DNA of 21,860 nt from JAOPZW01 sp036555665 (lineage in GTDB: Bacteria > Actinomycetota > Thermoleophilia > Solirubrobacterales > Solirubrobacteraceae), in the NCBI GenBank assembly GCA_036555665.1, contig DATBKW010000323.1, forward strand, positions 1 to 21,860, written 5' to 3'. The notes under the pieces are model-generated. The model saw only the letters and a program-made list of their open reading frames with translations, did no database searches and was not told where the DNA came from. The translations under genes were made by a program, and so were the position numbers. Every line of letters begins with the position of its first letter. The stretch's first letter is position 1. Positions 1-8,022 of the stretch are shown here, one piece after another.

Positions 1-435
1 CGACCTCGGCCACCGCGAGCTCAGACCGTCGCGAGCAGTTCCCGCCACCGCCCGTCAGCACAGCAGTGCCAGCAAGCGCCTCGACGTCACACACCGTCGC
101 GCCCGCGCGGGTTGGTCAGTCCACTCCCGGCACCCGGCGCGTGGTTGAGGCGAGCTCGGGCCGCAATCAGCTCATCGTCACGGACCCAGCCGCTCGCGCC
201 GCGCACAAAGCCGAGCCGGTAGAGGCCGCCGCCAAGCCGCGCTGGAAGACAGCGCGAGAGCCGCGGTGGATCGGTGACCATCAAGGTTTGGACTGCTGCT
301 GGCACGCGATTGCGGCAGTGCGCATCGTTACGACTTGCGCTCCCCATCGGTGGCTGACGTTGCGTGGGCGTTGCGCGGTTGGGGCGTCAGGCCTGCTGGG
401 TTGGCGTCGTGGGTCGACGGAGCGCGTTGCGGACT
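1..435. other. Region without a confident gene
   Basis: I see no convincing gene here. Open frames exist on both strands (plus 66-467, minus 87-347), as expected in GC-rich DNA, but their translations are rich in Arg, Ala and Pro, match no family I recognise, and lack a Shine-Dalgarno sequence. The minus frame 87-347 is the less implausible of the two, and its middle contains a stretch (LYRLGFVRGASGWVRDDEL) that looks somewhat protein-like. It could be a degraded gene. No tRNA, CRISPR array or clear terminator was seen. Confidence 0.4.
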
Positions 436-1281
436 TCACCTTGCCTCGAATAGGAGGTTGGCGATGACCTCTTGACCTCGTGCGTTGGGGTGTAAGTGGT
501 CGGGCGCGAGGAAGCGCTGGGCGGGCTGAGCGCCGCGCGGGCCGTTGAACGCGCGGTCCACGTCGACGCAGCGGCCGCGGTGTTCGGCGGCCAAGCGGCA
601 TTGAATCGCGTCGAAGCGGGCCACCGCCGCCTCGGAGGGCTTGACCGCGGCACGAGAGTCGTATGACGCGTCGACAGCGTCGCCGATGACGGAGTTGTAG
701 ACGTTGGTCAAGCGCAGGATCGTCGGCTTGTTTGTGCGCAGCGTGTCGATCTGGTTCAGAACGGCATCCATGGTGTGTTCGAACTGTCGGGCGACACCGC
801 GGATGCAGCTTTCGTCGACTCGCGCCCAACGGACGACCCCGGATGGTGAGAGCACCGAGCAGGGATCGTCGGAGCGATTCCATGGGAGGTCGTTGACGCC
901 CATGTCGATGACGATGTCGTCAGCCTTGCCGACGAGCTGGCGGACGAAGTCGTCGGATTTCAGTTGTTTGAGCAGGTCGCGCGCCTGGGTGCCCGAAATC
1001 GCCTGGTCGTTGAGTCTTGCGCTGATGCGGTGGGCGAACAGTGCGGCGAACGCCGTGCACTGGCACGGCGGATTTGCTGTCGACGCGATCGAGTCTCCCA
1101 ATGCGAGCAGCGAGCCCGCCGAGGCGCTGGCGGCCGTCGCGCTGGAAGCGGCAGATGACGACCGGTTCGTTTGGTTCGACCCGCCGCACCCGGCGGCCAC
1201 GAACGCGGCGCTGACGATACACGCGGCCCAGCGAACCACCACGAACTGGAAGCGCGCGCGAGCGAGTCTAGGTCGTTGCAT
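436..1281 (-). CDS. SGNH/GDSL-family hydrolase, probable lipoprotein
   Basis: A 281-residue secreted esterase/lipase-like hydrolase of the SGNH superfamily. The N-terminus has basic residues, a hydrophobic stretch and a lipobox (FVAAGC, lipidated Cys32), so the protein is probably anchored on the outer face of the membrane. A Ser/Ala-rich linker (about 41-57) follows. SGNH blocks are visible: GDSIAS at 62-67 with nucleophile Ser64, SGT at 96-98 for the block II Gly, GVND at 128-131 for the block III Asn, and DHLHP at 261-265 giving the Asp261/His264 pair. Several cysteines (73, 75, 141, 159, 228, 238) could form disulfides outside the cell. The substrate is unknown; family members cleave acyl or acetyl esters of lipids and polysaccharides. 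The gene starts 18 nt downstream of a small secreted-protein gene on the same strand and is probably co-transcribed with it. No strong Shine-Dalgarno sequence precedes the ATG. Confidence 0.85.
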   Translation of the reverse strand: MQRPRLARARFQFVVVRWAACIVSAAFVAAGCGGSNQTNRSSSAASSATAASASAGSLLALGDSIASTANPPCQCTAFAALFAHRISARLNDQAISGTQARDLLKQLKSDDFVRQLVGKADDIVIDMGVNDLPWNRSDDPCSVLSPSGVVRWARVDESCIRGVARQFEHTMDAVLNQIDTLRTNKPTILRLTNVYNSVIGDAVDASYDSRAAVKPSEAAVARFDAIQCRLAAEHRGRCVDVDRAFNGPRGAQPAQRFLAPDHLHPNARGQEVIANLLFEAR

Positions 1282-1299
1282 GGCGAGTTACCCAGGTTG

Positions 1300-1530
1300 T
1301 TAGAGCAGGCCCATTCCCGCGCCGAGTCCTCGGGACCGGCCGAGCGGGTTGGTGAGCGTGATCGACGGCCGTGTCGCGCGCGGGCTGTGATCGCGCTTGT
1401 TCGCGTACGCATGCTGTGCTGCGCGCGCCGGATGGTCGTAGGCAGGCTGGGCGGTTGCGCTCGCGGCCGCGAAGGTGGCGATCGCGGCGAGTTCTACGGC
1501 CAGGATATGAGTGATGCGGCGGTGGTACAT
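1300..1530 (-). CDS. Small secreted protein, unknown function
   Basis: A 76-residue protein with a clear N-terminal signal peptide: a basic start (MYHRR), a hydrophobic core and an Ala-rich end with a likely cleavage site after SATA, near residue 25. The mature part is about 50 residues, polar and basic, and ends Gly/Leu-rich. I recognise no domain. The reading frame stays open to an ATG at 1617, but the ATG at 1530 is chosen because GGAGG lies 7 nt upstream and the signal peptide then begins at residue 1. It is followed after 18 nt by the lipoprotein hydrolase and is divergent from the SARP-type regulator, which could control it. The function is not predictable. Confidence 0.6.
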   Translation of the reverse strand: MYHRRITHILAVELAAIATFAAASATAQPAYDHPARAAQHAYANKRDHSPRATRPSITLTNPLGRSRGLGAGMGLL

Positions 1531-1669
1531 GGCGGCCTCCGGGGGCAGCGGGGTTGTGCTGCGCACTCTGGGGAGGACCACCAACAAGGGGCTATCGGCG
1601 CGCCAACAGGCGGCCATTGATGGGCGTAGAGTCGAGCCGCACGCAACGTGGATGGCGGCGGTGTCCGGG
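1531..1669. promoter_or_regulatory. Divergent intergenic region upstream of the SARP-type regulator
   Basis: This 139-bp gap separates the minus-strand secreted-protein/hydrolase pair from the plus-strand SARP-type regulator, so it should carry promoters in both directions. A TANNNT hexamer (TAGAGT, 1627-1632) is a possible -10 for the regulator, but I see no good -35. The only well-supported element is the GGAGG Shine-Dalgarno (minus strand) before 1530. No obvious SARP-type direct heptamer repeats were found. Confidence 0.35.
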
Positions 1670-4600
1670 ATGGCCGACAGTTCCCGTCAGTTGCGGATCG
1701 AGTTGCTCGGTCCGGTTGAGGCATGGGTGGGCGACCAGCGGGTGGGGTTGGGGGGCCAGCGGCCAAGGGCGCTGTTCGCCTTCTTGGCCCTGATGAGCGG
1801 TCGCGTCGTGACCAGCGAGGACCTGATCGACGAGCTGTGGGGCGAGCAGCCTCCAGCGCGGGCTCGTGACAGCCTGCAGATGCACGTGTCGCGGCTGCGC
1901 AAGGCGTTGACCTTGGTAGGCGCCGAGGGTGGCGGGCTGATCAGCCAGGCAGGTGGCTATGTGTTGGATGTGCGGCCGGGACAGCGTGATGTGGATCGCT
2001 GGCAGCAGACGCTCGGACAGGCACGGCGAGCGCGCGCAATCGGCGAGTTCGCGGCCGCTCGCGCGGGCATCGACGACGCACTGCGTTTGTGGCGCGGACA
2101 GGCGCTGGGCGGGGTGGCCGCGCATGAGGTGCTCGCCGGCGAGCGAGCGCGGCTTGAGGAGGAGCGGTTAGGCGCGATCATTGAGGGCATCGAGCTCGAT
2201 CTCGGGTTGGGCCGTCACGCTGGGTTGCTGGGACAGCTCGAGGCGCTTGTTATCGCGCATCCGTTCAAGGAGCGTTTGGTGGAGCTGCAGATGCTGGCGC
2301 TGTATCGGGCCGGTCGACAGGCCGACGCGCTGGCGGCCTTTCACGCTGCCCGTACACGACTGGTGGAGGAGCTCGGCATCGAGCCCGGACAGCCGCTGCG
2401 CGAGAGATACAACGACATGCTGCGCCATGCCGACACGCTCGACGCCGACCCCACATTCGCGTCGCCCGTTGCGGCTGGCGGGCGCGGCTTGCCGGCGCTG
2501 CCGAACCGGACGATTGGCCGCAAGCGCGATGTCGACGCGATCGGCGCACGACTACGCGTGCGGTCCGTCCGCCTGCTCACGCTCGTTGGCCCCGGCGGGG
2601 TCGGCAAGACGCGTCTCGCGCTGGAGGCGGCCCGCCGGGTTGAACACGACTTCACCGACGGTGCTCGTCTCGTCTCGCTTGCCTCTGTGCAACGGGCCGA
2701 CGACGTGCCAGCGGCAATCGTCCGGGCGCTGGGGATCATCGTGTTCTCCGGCGAGTCCGCGTACGAGGCGATCGAACGCTTCCTGACCCGTAAGCACCTC
2801 CTGCTCATCGTGGACAACTGCGAGCACGTACTGACCGCCGCGCGATCGCTGGGCGGCCTGCTCGAGGCGTCCCCGGCGCTCACAATCCTCGCGACCAGTC
2901 GCCAACCGCTCGCGATTCACGGCGAGGAGCGCTACCCCGTGTCACCGCTGACGCTCCCGCGGCCCGCAGCACGCTACGACGTCGAGGCGCTCGGTGGTGT
3001 CGACGCCGTCGTGCTGTTCTGTGAGCGAGCGCGCGCCCGCGACCCCACCTTTGACCTCGACGCTCTCGAGGCACCCTACGTCGCGGAGATCTGCCGGCGC
3101 GTCGACGGACTTCCGCTTGCGATCGAGCTGGCCGCGGCGCGGTGTGGCCTGCTGTCACCGAGCGAGATCGCCGAGCGCTTGGACACAGCGCTCGGCACCC
3201 TGGGCACCGGCGCCCTCGACGCGCCTGCCCGCCAGCAGACGCTGCGCGCGACCATCGATTGGAGTCACGAACTGCTCAGCGACGATGAGAAGCAGTGCTT
3301 CGCAGACTTTGCGGTGTTCGCTGGCGGCGCGACCGTGAGTGCCGCCGAAACGATCATGAAGACGGGGCTCGACACGCTCGACGGGCTGCTCGCCAAAAAC
3401 CTTCTCGTCGGCGGTCCGCGCACCCACATGCCGGCCCGTCTAGGAATGCTAGAGACGATCCGTGCATACGCCAGCGAGCGCTTCGCGGTCAGCCCAGGCA
3501 GAGACGCGGTTTGCGAGAGCCACTTTCACTACTACCTGGCGCTTGCCGAAGGCCACGGAAGCGAGCGCGTTCTGTGGGGCGCCGACCGCAAGCACCATCG
3601 TGCCCACGTGGACGACGAGATCGACAACCTCCACGCGGCTCTCGGCTGGGCGGTCCGCCGCGAGAGCGCACGGCAAGCCCTCGCGATGTGCGCCGCGCTA
3701 CGTTCCTACTGGGCGCTGCAAGGTCGCCCAGCCGAAGCCGTCGCCTGGGTCCAGACGGCCCTAAACCTGCCGGACGGCGGTGAGTATCCCGTGCTACGAG
3801 TCGAGGCTCTCGAGGCATTGGCATTCGGCCTGCGACAGCTAGGGCGCACCGACGACGCGACCCCGGTCCTTGCGGAGGCTGAGGCCGTGGCCCGCGATCT
3901 TGACGATCCCGCAATCGTCTCGGCCGCTCTCGAACGTCGCGCGGTTCGCGAGGCGATGGACGGCCGGCCCTGCGCGGCGGAAGCCCTTGCCGATGAGGCA
4001 CTCGACCACGCGACGATCGCGAAGGACGACTGGGCCATCGCCAACGCCGCGTTCGCACGAGCGCTCGCGGCGCCGCCCACACCCGAGCTTCGCCAACGCG
4101 TCGACCAAGCGGCCTCGCTCCTGCACAAGGCCGGGAACATCTTCCGGCTCTCGAGCCTGTACTCCAGCGCTGCCTACGGCGCCATATGCAACGGCAGCGA
4201 GAGCGACGCGAAGGAGTTCATCGACGCGGCGTTACGGATCGCGCGCGACGACGATCACCCCTTTACGTGGATGGGCATCCAAGGCAACCTCGGGCTCAGC
4301 GCACTGCTGACCGGCGATGTCGAGGCCGCTCACCACGCGTTCCACACCGAGCTCGCGCTCTGCCGCGAACTCGCCGCGCGTCCCTACGACATCGAGGGTC
4401 TGCGCGGCCTCGCGGCAGTCGCCGCCCACCGCGGCGAGGCCGACCGCGCCGCCCGTCTCCTTGGCGCCGCCACGGCACACCGTCGCGGGCAACCCGAGGA
4501 CCCCGTCGATGCCAAACTCGACGCGACGTTCTATGAGGCCGCCCGCACGCTCCACGGAGCAGCTGCCTGGACCGCCGCCTCTCGCGAAGGGCGTGCGCTG

Positions 4601-4684
4601 AGCTTCGAAGACGCGATCGCTTACGCCCTGGACGACCCACGCGGGGATCCCCGCACTGAGCCACACGACAACCGCGGCACGTGA
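1670..4684 (+). CDS. AfsR/SARP-type transcriptional regulator (wHTH-BTAD-ATPase-TPR)
   Basis: A large regulator of about 1004 residues. An OmpR-like winged helix (about 8-100) is followed by a bacterial transcriptional activation domain (about 106-250), the two modules defining SARP regulators. A STAND/NB-ARC-like ATPase follows, with Walker A GPGGVGKT at 307-314, Walker B LLLIVDNC at 377-384, ATSRQPL shortly after, and the GLPLAIELAA motif at 480-489. The rest, to about 990, is helical with TPR-like repeats. Such proteins switch on secondary-metabolite or stress genes when the ATPase/TPR part receives a signal. The frame is open back to 1511; ATG 1670 is chosen because the family fold begins directly after it (LRIELLGPVEAW), with ATG 1652 as an alternative. 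Third-position GC is lower than in the transketolase region, which fits a more recent arrival. Targets are unknown; the divergent secreted-protein/hydrolase pair is a candidate. Confidence 0.9.
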   Translation: MADSSRQLRIELLGPVEAWVGDQRVGLGGQRPRALFAFLALMSGRVVTSEDLIDELWGEQPPARARDSLQMHVSRLRKALTLVGAEGGGLISQAGGYVLDVRPGQRDVDRWQQTLGQARRARAIGEFAAARAGIDDALRLWRGQALGGVAAHEVLAGERARLEEERLGAIIEGIELDLGLGRHAGLLGQLEALVIAHPFKERLVELQMLALYRAGRQADALAAFHAARTRLVEELGIEPGQPLRERYNDMLRHADTLDADPTFASPVAAGGRGLPALPNRTIGRKRDVDAIGARLRVRSVRLLTLVGPGGVGKTRLALEAARRVEHDFTDGARLVSLASVQRADDVPAAIVRALGIIVFSGESAYEAIERFLTRKHLLLIVDNCEHVLTAARSLGGLLEASPALTILATSRQPLAIHGEERYPVSPLTLPRPAARYDVEALGGVDAVVLFCERARARDPTFDLDALEAPYVAEICRRVDGLPLAIELAAARCGLLSPSEIAERLDTALGTLGTGALDAPARQQTLRATIDWSHELLSDDEKQCFADFAVFAGGATVSAAETIMKTGLDTLDGLLAKNLLVGGPRTHMPARLGMLETIRAYASERFAVSPGRDAVCESHFHYYLALAEGHGSERVLWGADRKHHRAHVDDEIDNLHAALGWAVRRESARQALAMCAALRSYWALQGRPAEAVAWVQTALNLPDGGEYPVLRVEALEALAFGLRQLGRTDDATPVLAEAEAVARDLDDPAIVSAALERRAVREAMDGRPCAAEALADEALDHATIAKDDWAIANAAFARALAAPPTPELRQRVDQAASLLHKAGNIFRLSSLYSSAAYGAICNGSESDAKEFIDAALRIARDDDHPFTWMGIQGNLGLSALLTGDVEAAHHAFHTELALCRELAARPYDIEGLRGLAAVAAHRGEADRAARLLGAATAHRRGQPEDPVDAKLDATFYEAARTLHGAAAWTAASREGRALSFEDAIAYALDDPRGDPRTEPHDNRGT

Positions 4685-4695
4685 CTCTCGTCCGG

Positions 4696-4718
4696 CGACT
4701 GGCTCACAACGCCAGTCG
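4696..4718 (+). terminator. Hairpin after the SARP-type regulator
   Basis: A perfect 8-bp stem (CGACTGGC / GCCAGTCG) with a 7-nt loop begins 11 nt after the regulator stop codon. There is no long T-tract, as is common in GC-rich actinobacteria. Position and perfect pairing suggest a transcription terminator. Confidence 0.5.
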
Positions 4719-4854
4719 GGACTGCCGTTTGCTGCCTCCGCGCAGCCGGAGCCCCGACGGCCTCGTCGACGCCGGCTGAGTCGGACCGCAGGGAGGAACC
4801 CAAGAGTCGCTCGAGTGCGACCGCCCGGGCGGGTGGCGTCGGACACGGCCTCGG

Positions 4855-4871
4855 CCGGGGCTTGTCCCCGG
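4855..4871. terminator. Hairpin between convergent regulator genes
   Basis: A 6-bp stem (CCGGGG / CCCCGG) with a 5-nt loop lies in the 277-bp convergent gap between the SARP-type regulator and the LysR gene. It could help stop transcription from the LysR side (the LysR stop is at 4962). There is no T-tract. Nothing else in this gap looks like a gene. Confidence 0.3.
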
Positions 4872-4961
4872 ACGAGGAGCGTTGTCCGATCGACAGGACC
4901 CGCCCGCCCCGGGTGCGGGACCGGCGGCCGTCGCTCCAGCTGGCGCCGTGTGCCGCGGCGC

Positions 4962-5825
4962 TTAGAGAGTCGCGCGAACGGCGTCAAGAAACGCGCGCGC
5001 CGCCGCCGTGGTGCCCGTGCGCGGCGTCAGCGCGTAGACCGTGCGCCGCGGGCCGTCGTCGCGCAGCTTCAGCACCGATACGCCGGGCAGGTGGCCGCCG
5101 GCGAGCATGGCCGGCGCGAGCGTCACCGCGAGATCGGCTGCGACGAGGGCGCGGATGGCGAGGACGTCGCGCGTGACGAAGCGCATGTCGGGTTCGAACC
5201 CGGCCGCGACGCACGCGTTGCGAAGGATCCCCGTGCCCGATGCCATCGTCCACGGATCGCCGGCGAGATCGCGCAGGTGGATCGTCCGCCGGCGTGCCAG
5301 ACGGTGGTTCGGGCCGACGATCGCGACGAACGGCTCGTCGAGCAGGTCGTGACGGCGCAGGCCGGCGTGCTCGCGCCGCGGTGCCTCCGCATCCTGGAAG
5401 GTCAGGGCCACGTGCAGGCTGCCGTCGCCCACGGCGGCCGCGAGCTCCGCGTTCGTCCCCTCCGCCGCCTCGACGCGCCGGGGCACCAGGCGCTCGATCG
5501 CTGCGGGCACGAGCGTCGCCAGCGCACTGGGGAAGCCGCCGACGCGGATCGCCGCGCCGCCGTCGGTGAGCTCGCCGAGCTGGGTGTCGGCCAGCGCGAT
5601 GCGATCGGCGAGCGCGTCCGCATGCTCGAGGGCGAGCTCGCCGGCCGCCGTCAGCGTCGGGCCGCCGGGGCCGCGGTGCAGCAGCCGCGCGCCCAGCTCG
5701 CGCTCCAGGGCGGCGACCTGTTGTGACACCGCCGGCTGGGTGAGCGACAGCTCGCGAGCGGCGGCGGAGAACGATCCGGCGCGGGCGACGGCGCGGAAGG
5801 TCAGCAGCCGGCGCGGATCAAGCAT
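4962..5825 (-). CDS. LysR-family transcriptional regulator
   Basis: A 287-residue protein of typical LTTR length. The N-terminal winged helix (about 1-60) shows the family pattern FRAVARAGSFSAAAREL followed by LTQPAVSQQVAALERELG. The C-terminal part (about 88-285) is the two-lobed periplasmic-binding-protein-like effector domain. LTTRs usually bind a divergent promoter and control a neighbouring enzyme or transporter gene as well as themselves. Here no intact divergent gene follows: the transketolase end begins after a 154-bp gap on the same strand. The ATG has no Shine-Dalgarno but lies 6 nt after a TAAGTT -10-like hexamer, so the mRNA may be leaderless. A dyad overlapping this promoter suggests autoregulation. 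The ligand cannot be predicted. Confidence 0.9.
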   Translation of the reverse strand: MLDPRRLLTFRAVARAGSFSAAARELSLTQPAVSQQVAALERELGARLLHRGPGGPTLTAAGELALEHADALADRIALADTQLGELTDGGAAIRVGGFPSALATLVPAAIERLVPRRVEAAEGTNAELAAAVGDGSLHVALTFQDAEAPRREHAGLRRHDLLDEPFVAIVGPNHRLARRRTIHLRDLAGDPWTMASGTGILRNACVAAGFEPDMRFVTRDVLAIRALVAADLAVTLAPAMLAGGHLPGVSVLKLRDDGPRRTVYALTPRTGTTAAARAFLDAVRATL

Positions 5826-5831
5826 AATCTG

Positions 5832-5837
5832 AACTTA
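5832..5837 (-). promoter_or_regulatory. Putative -10 element of the LysR gene (leaderless start)
   Basis: Read on the minus strand, TAAGTT (TANNNT-type) ends 6 nt before the LysR ATG, which would place the transcription start at the A of the start codon. No Shine-Dalgarno is present, consistent with a leaderless mRNA. The -35 region is not clear. Confidence 0.4.
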
Positions 5838-5868
5838 TCACTTAGACGATTCGATGATTTGAAGTGAT
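5837..5868. promoter_or_regulatory. LysR-type operator dyad
   Basis: A perfect 7-bp inverted repeat, ATCACTT (5837-5843) and AAGTGAT (5862-5868), separated by 18 bp. One more pair matches further out after a mismatch. It lies in an unusually AT-rich patch just upstream of the LysR start and touches the putative -10 hexamer, so a bound regulator could repress its own gene. The palindrome is longer-spaced than the minimal T-N11-A box. Confidence 0.5.
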
Positions 5869-5927
5869 GACCTAGCAGCGCCACCATCAAGGCATGCTCG
5901 AAGCCATCGCATTCATCGAAAGCCGCG

Positions 5928-5970
5928 GCGCTCAGCGCGCCAAGTTGAACGGTTGGGGGCCCGAGGGCCC
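5928..5970 (-). terminator. Two hairpins downstream of transketolase
   Basis: Two GC-rich hairpins lie 3' of the transketolase stop on the minus strand: GGCGC/GCGCC (5928-5942, 5-nt loop) and GGGCC/GGCCC (5957-5970, CGAG tetraloop). There is no T-tract. They are placed to end transketolase transcription before the LysR promoter region. Confidence 0.4.
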
Positions 5971-5979
5971 GCGCGCGAC

Positions 5980-7977
5980 CTACGCCGTCAAGACGCCCAG
6001 AAGCTCACGCGCGGTGCGCGCCGTGTTCTCCGCCGTGATGCCGAGCTTCTCGAGGACCTCCGCGCCCGGCGCGCTGGCCCCGAAGCGCTCGATCGACACG
6101 GTGCGGTCCACCCAGCGCTCCCACCCCTGAGCCACGCCCGCCTCGACGGCGACCGACGGCAGGCCGGGCGGCAGGACCGAGTCGCGATAGCCGTCCTCCT
6201 GCTCGGCGAACAGCTCCCACGACGGCATCGACACCACGCGCGCGCGGACCTCGTCGCCGGCCAGCAGGTCGGCGGCCGCGACGGCGACCGACAGCTCCGA
6301 GCCGGTGCCGACGATGACCACGTCGGGGTCCTCGGCGTCGCGCAGGACGTAGGCGCCGCGGGCAACGCCGTCGGCGTCGACCTCGGCCAGCACCGGCAGG
6401 TCCTGGCGCGAGAGGATCAGCGCCACCGGCCCGTCGATGTCCTCGAGGATCGTCCGCCACGCGGCGGCGGTCTCGTTGGCGTCGCCGGGCCGCATGACGA
6501 CCAGGTGCGGGATCGCCCGCAGCGCCGCCAGGTGCTCGATCGGCTGATGGGTCGGGCCGTCCTCGCCGAGGCCGACCGAGTCGTGGGTGAACACCCACGC
6601 GTCCTCGAGGCCCATCAGCGCCGACAGGCGGATCGCGCCGCGCATGTAGTCGGCGAACTGCAGGAAGGTCGAGCCGTACGGGCGCAGGATCCCGCCGTGG
6701 CCGGCCATGCCGTTGACCACGCCACCCATGCCGTGTTCGCGCACGCCGAAGAAGACGTTTCGGGTCGGGCGGGCGGCGTTGTAGGCGAGCTCGTGCCCGC
6801 CCGGGAACTCGGTCTTGGTCGATTCGCTGAGGTCGGCCGCGCCGCCGACCATCGTCGGAACGTAGTCCGCGAAGGCGGCCATCGCCTGCTGGCCCGCGCT
6901 GCGCGTGGCGAGCTTGTCCTTGCCCCAGTCGATGGCGCTGAGCGCCTCGCGCAGGCCGGGCATCGGCTTGCCCGCCCACGCGGCGTCCCACTGCTCAGCC
7001 AGCTCGTCGTGGCCCTCGCGCCAGGCCTTGAACCGCTCCTCCCATTCGGCCTGCAGCGCGCCGCCGCGCGCCTTCTGGTCGAAGTGCTCGTAGACGCCGT
7101 CGGGCACGACGAAATGCTGGTCGGGATCCCAGCCGAGGATCTCCTTCGTCGCGCGCACCTCGTCCTCGCCCAGCGGCGAGCCGTGCGCCTTGCTCGTGCC
7201 CTGCTTGTGGGGCGCCGGCCAGCCGATGATCGTCTTGACGCGGATGAGCGACGGGCGCTCCTCCTCGCGCATGGCGCGATCGATGGCCTGCTCGAGGTCG
7301 GGCAGGTTGTTGACGTCGTCGACGCCCTGCACGTGCCAGCCGTAGGCCTCGAAGCGCTTGCCCACGTCCTCGGTGTCGAAGCTCAGCTCGGTGGGGCCGT
7401 CGAGCGAGATGTCGTTGTCGTCGTAGAGGTAGACGAGCCGCCCGAGGCCGAGCTTGCCGGCCAGCGACGCGGCCTCGGACGCGATGCCCTCCATGAGGTC
7501 GCCGTCGGAGACGATGGCGAAGACGCGGTGGTCCTGGACCTCGGCGCCGAAGTGCGCGCGCAGGTAGCGCTCGGCCATCGCCATGCCGACGCCGTTGGCG
7601 AAGCCCTGGCCCAGCGGGCCGGTGGTGATCTCCACGCCGGGCGTGACGTGGACGCGGTCGCGCTCGGGGTGGCCGGGCGTCAGCGAGCCCCACTGGCGGA
7701 AGCGCTTGAGCTCGTCCATCGACAGCGCGTAGCCACTGAGGTGCAGCACCGAGTACAGCAGCATCGAGCCGTGCCCCGCCGACAGGACGAAACGGTCGCG
7801 GTCGGGCCAGCTGGGATCGCTCGGGTTGTGCTCGAGGATGCGCGTGTAAAGGAGGTAGGCGGCGGGCGCCATGGCCATCGGCAGCCCCGGGTGGCCGGAG
7901 TTCGCCGCCTGCACCGCGTCCATGGACAGCGTCCGGATCGTGTCGATGCTGAGGCGCTCGATATCGGAGGAGGGCAT
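5980..7977 (-). CDS. tkt: Transketolase
   Basis: A full-length 665-residue transketolase, a cytoplasmic thiamine-diphosphate enzyme moving two-carbon units between sugar phosphates in the pentose phosphate pathway. Visible signatures are SGHPG (27-31), the GHG with His69, GPLGQG (120-125), the ThDP/metal motif beginning SDGD (157-160) and ending at Asn188, and the FGVREHG motif holding catalytic Glu414. Length and domain order (PP, Pyr, C-terminal) are normal. In many actinobacteria tkt lies next to transaldolase and zwf; here it instead follows an MFS exporter by 45 nt. It may be co-transcribed with that gene or use its own promoter, since a GATACT hexamer lies 9 nt before the ATG and there is no clear Shine-Dalgarno. 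Confidence 0.97.
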   Translation of the reverse strand: MPSSDIERLSIDTIRTLSMDAVQAANSGHPGLPMAMAPAAYLLYTRILEHNPSDPSWPDRDRFVLSAGHGSMLLYSVLHLSGYALSMDELKRFRQWGSLTPGHPERDRVHVTPGVEITTGPLGQGFANGVGMAMAERYLRAHFGAEVQDHRVFAIVSDGDLMEGIASEAASLAGKLGLGRLVYLYDDNDISLDGPTELSFDTEDVGKRFEAYGWHVQGVDDVNNLPDLEQAIDRAMREEERPSLIRVKTIIGWPAPHKQGTSKAHGSPLGEDEVRATKEILGWDPDQHFVVPDGVYEHFDQKARGGALQAEWEERFKAWREGHDELAEQWDAAWAGKPMPGLREALSAIDWGKDKLATRSAGQQAMAAFADYVPTMVGGAADLSESTKTEFPGGHELAYNAARPTRNVFFGVREHGMGGVVNGMAGHGGILRPYGSTFLQFADYMRGAIRLSALMGLEDAWVFTHDSVGLGEDGPTHQPIEHLAALRAIPHLVVMRPGDANETAAAWRTILEDIDGPVALILSRQDLPVLAEVDADGVARGAYVLRDAEDPDVVIVGTGSELSVAVAAADLLAGDEVRARVVSMPSWELFAEQEDGYRDSVLPPGLPSVAVEAGVAQGWERWVDRTVSIERFGASAPGAEVLEKLGITAENTARTARELLGVLTA

Positions 7978-7986
7978 AGGCCGCGT

Positions 7987-7992
7987 AGTATC
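7987..7992 (-). promoter_or_regulatory. Possible -10 of tkt
   Basis: GATACT on the minus strand, 9 nt before the tkt ATG, resembles a -10 element and would give a very short leader. A matching -35 is not evident, so this is tentative. Confidence 0.25.
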
Positions 7993-8022
7993 CCGCGCCG
8001 CCCTCCTCCGAATCGCCGCGGG

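Noticed and set aside
87..347. A possible 86-residue minus-strand gene near the left edge
   Set aside because: There is no Shine-Dalgarno, recognised domain or supporting neighbour. It is kept only as a remark in the 1-435 entry.
5894..6130. A short plus-strand frame starting MLEAIAFIESRGAQ
   Set aside because: Only about 29 codons lie outside tkt and the rest is antisense to it. No Shine-Dalgarno at a normal distance. At best it is a gene remnant.
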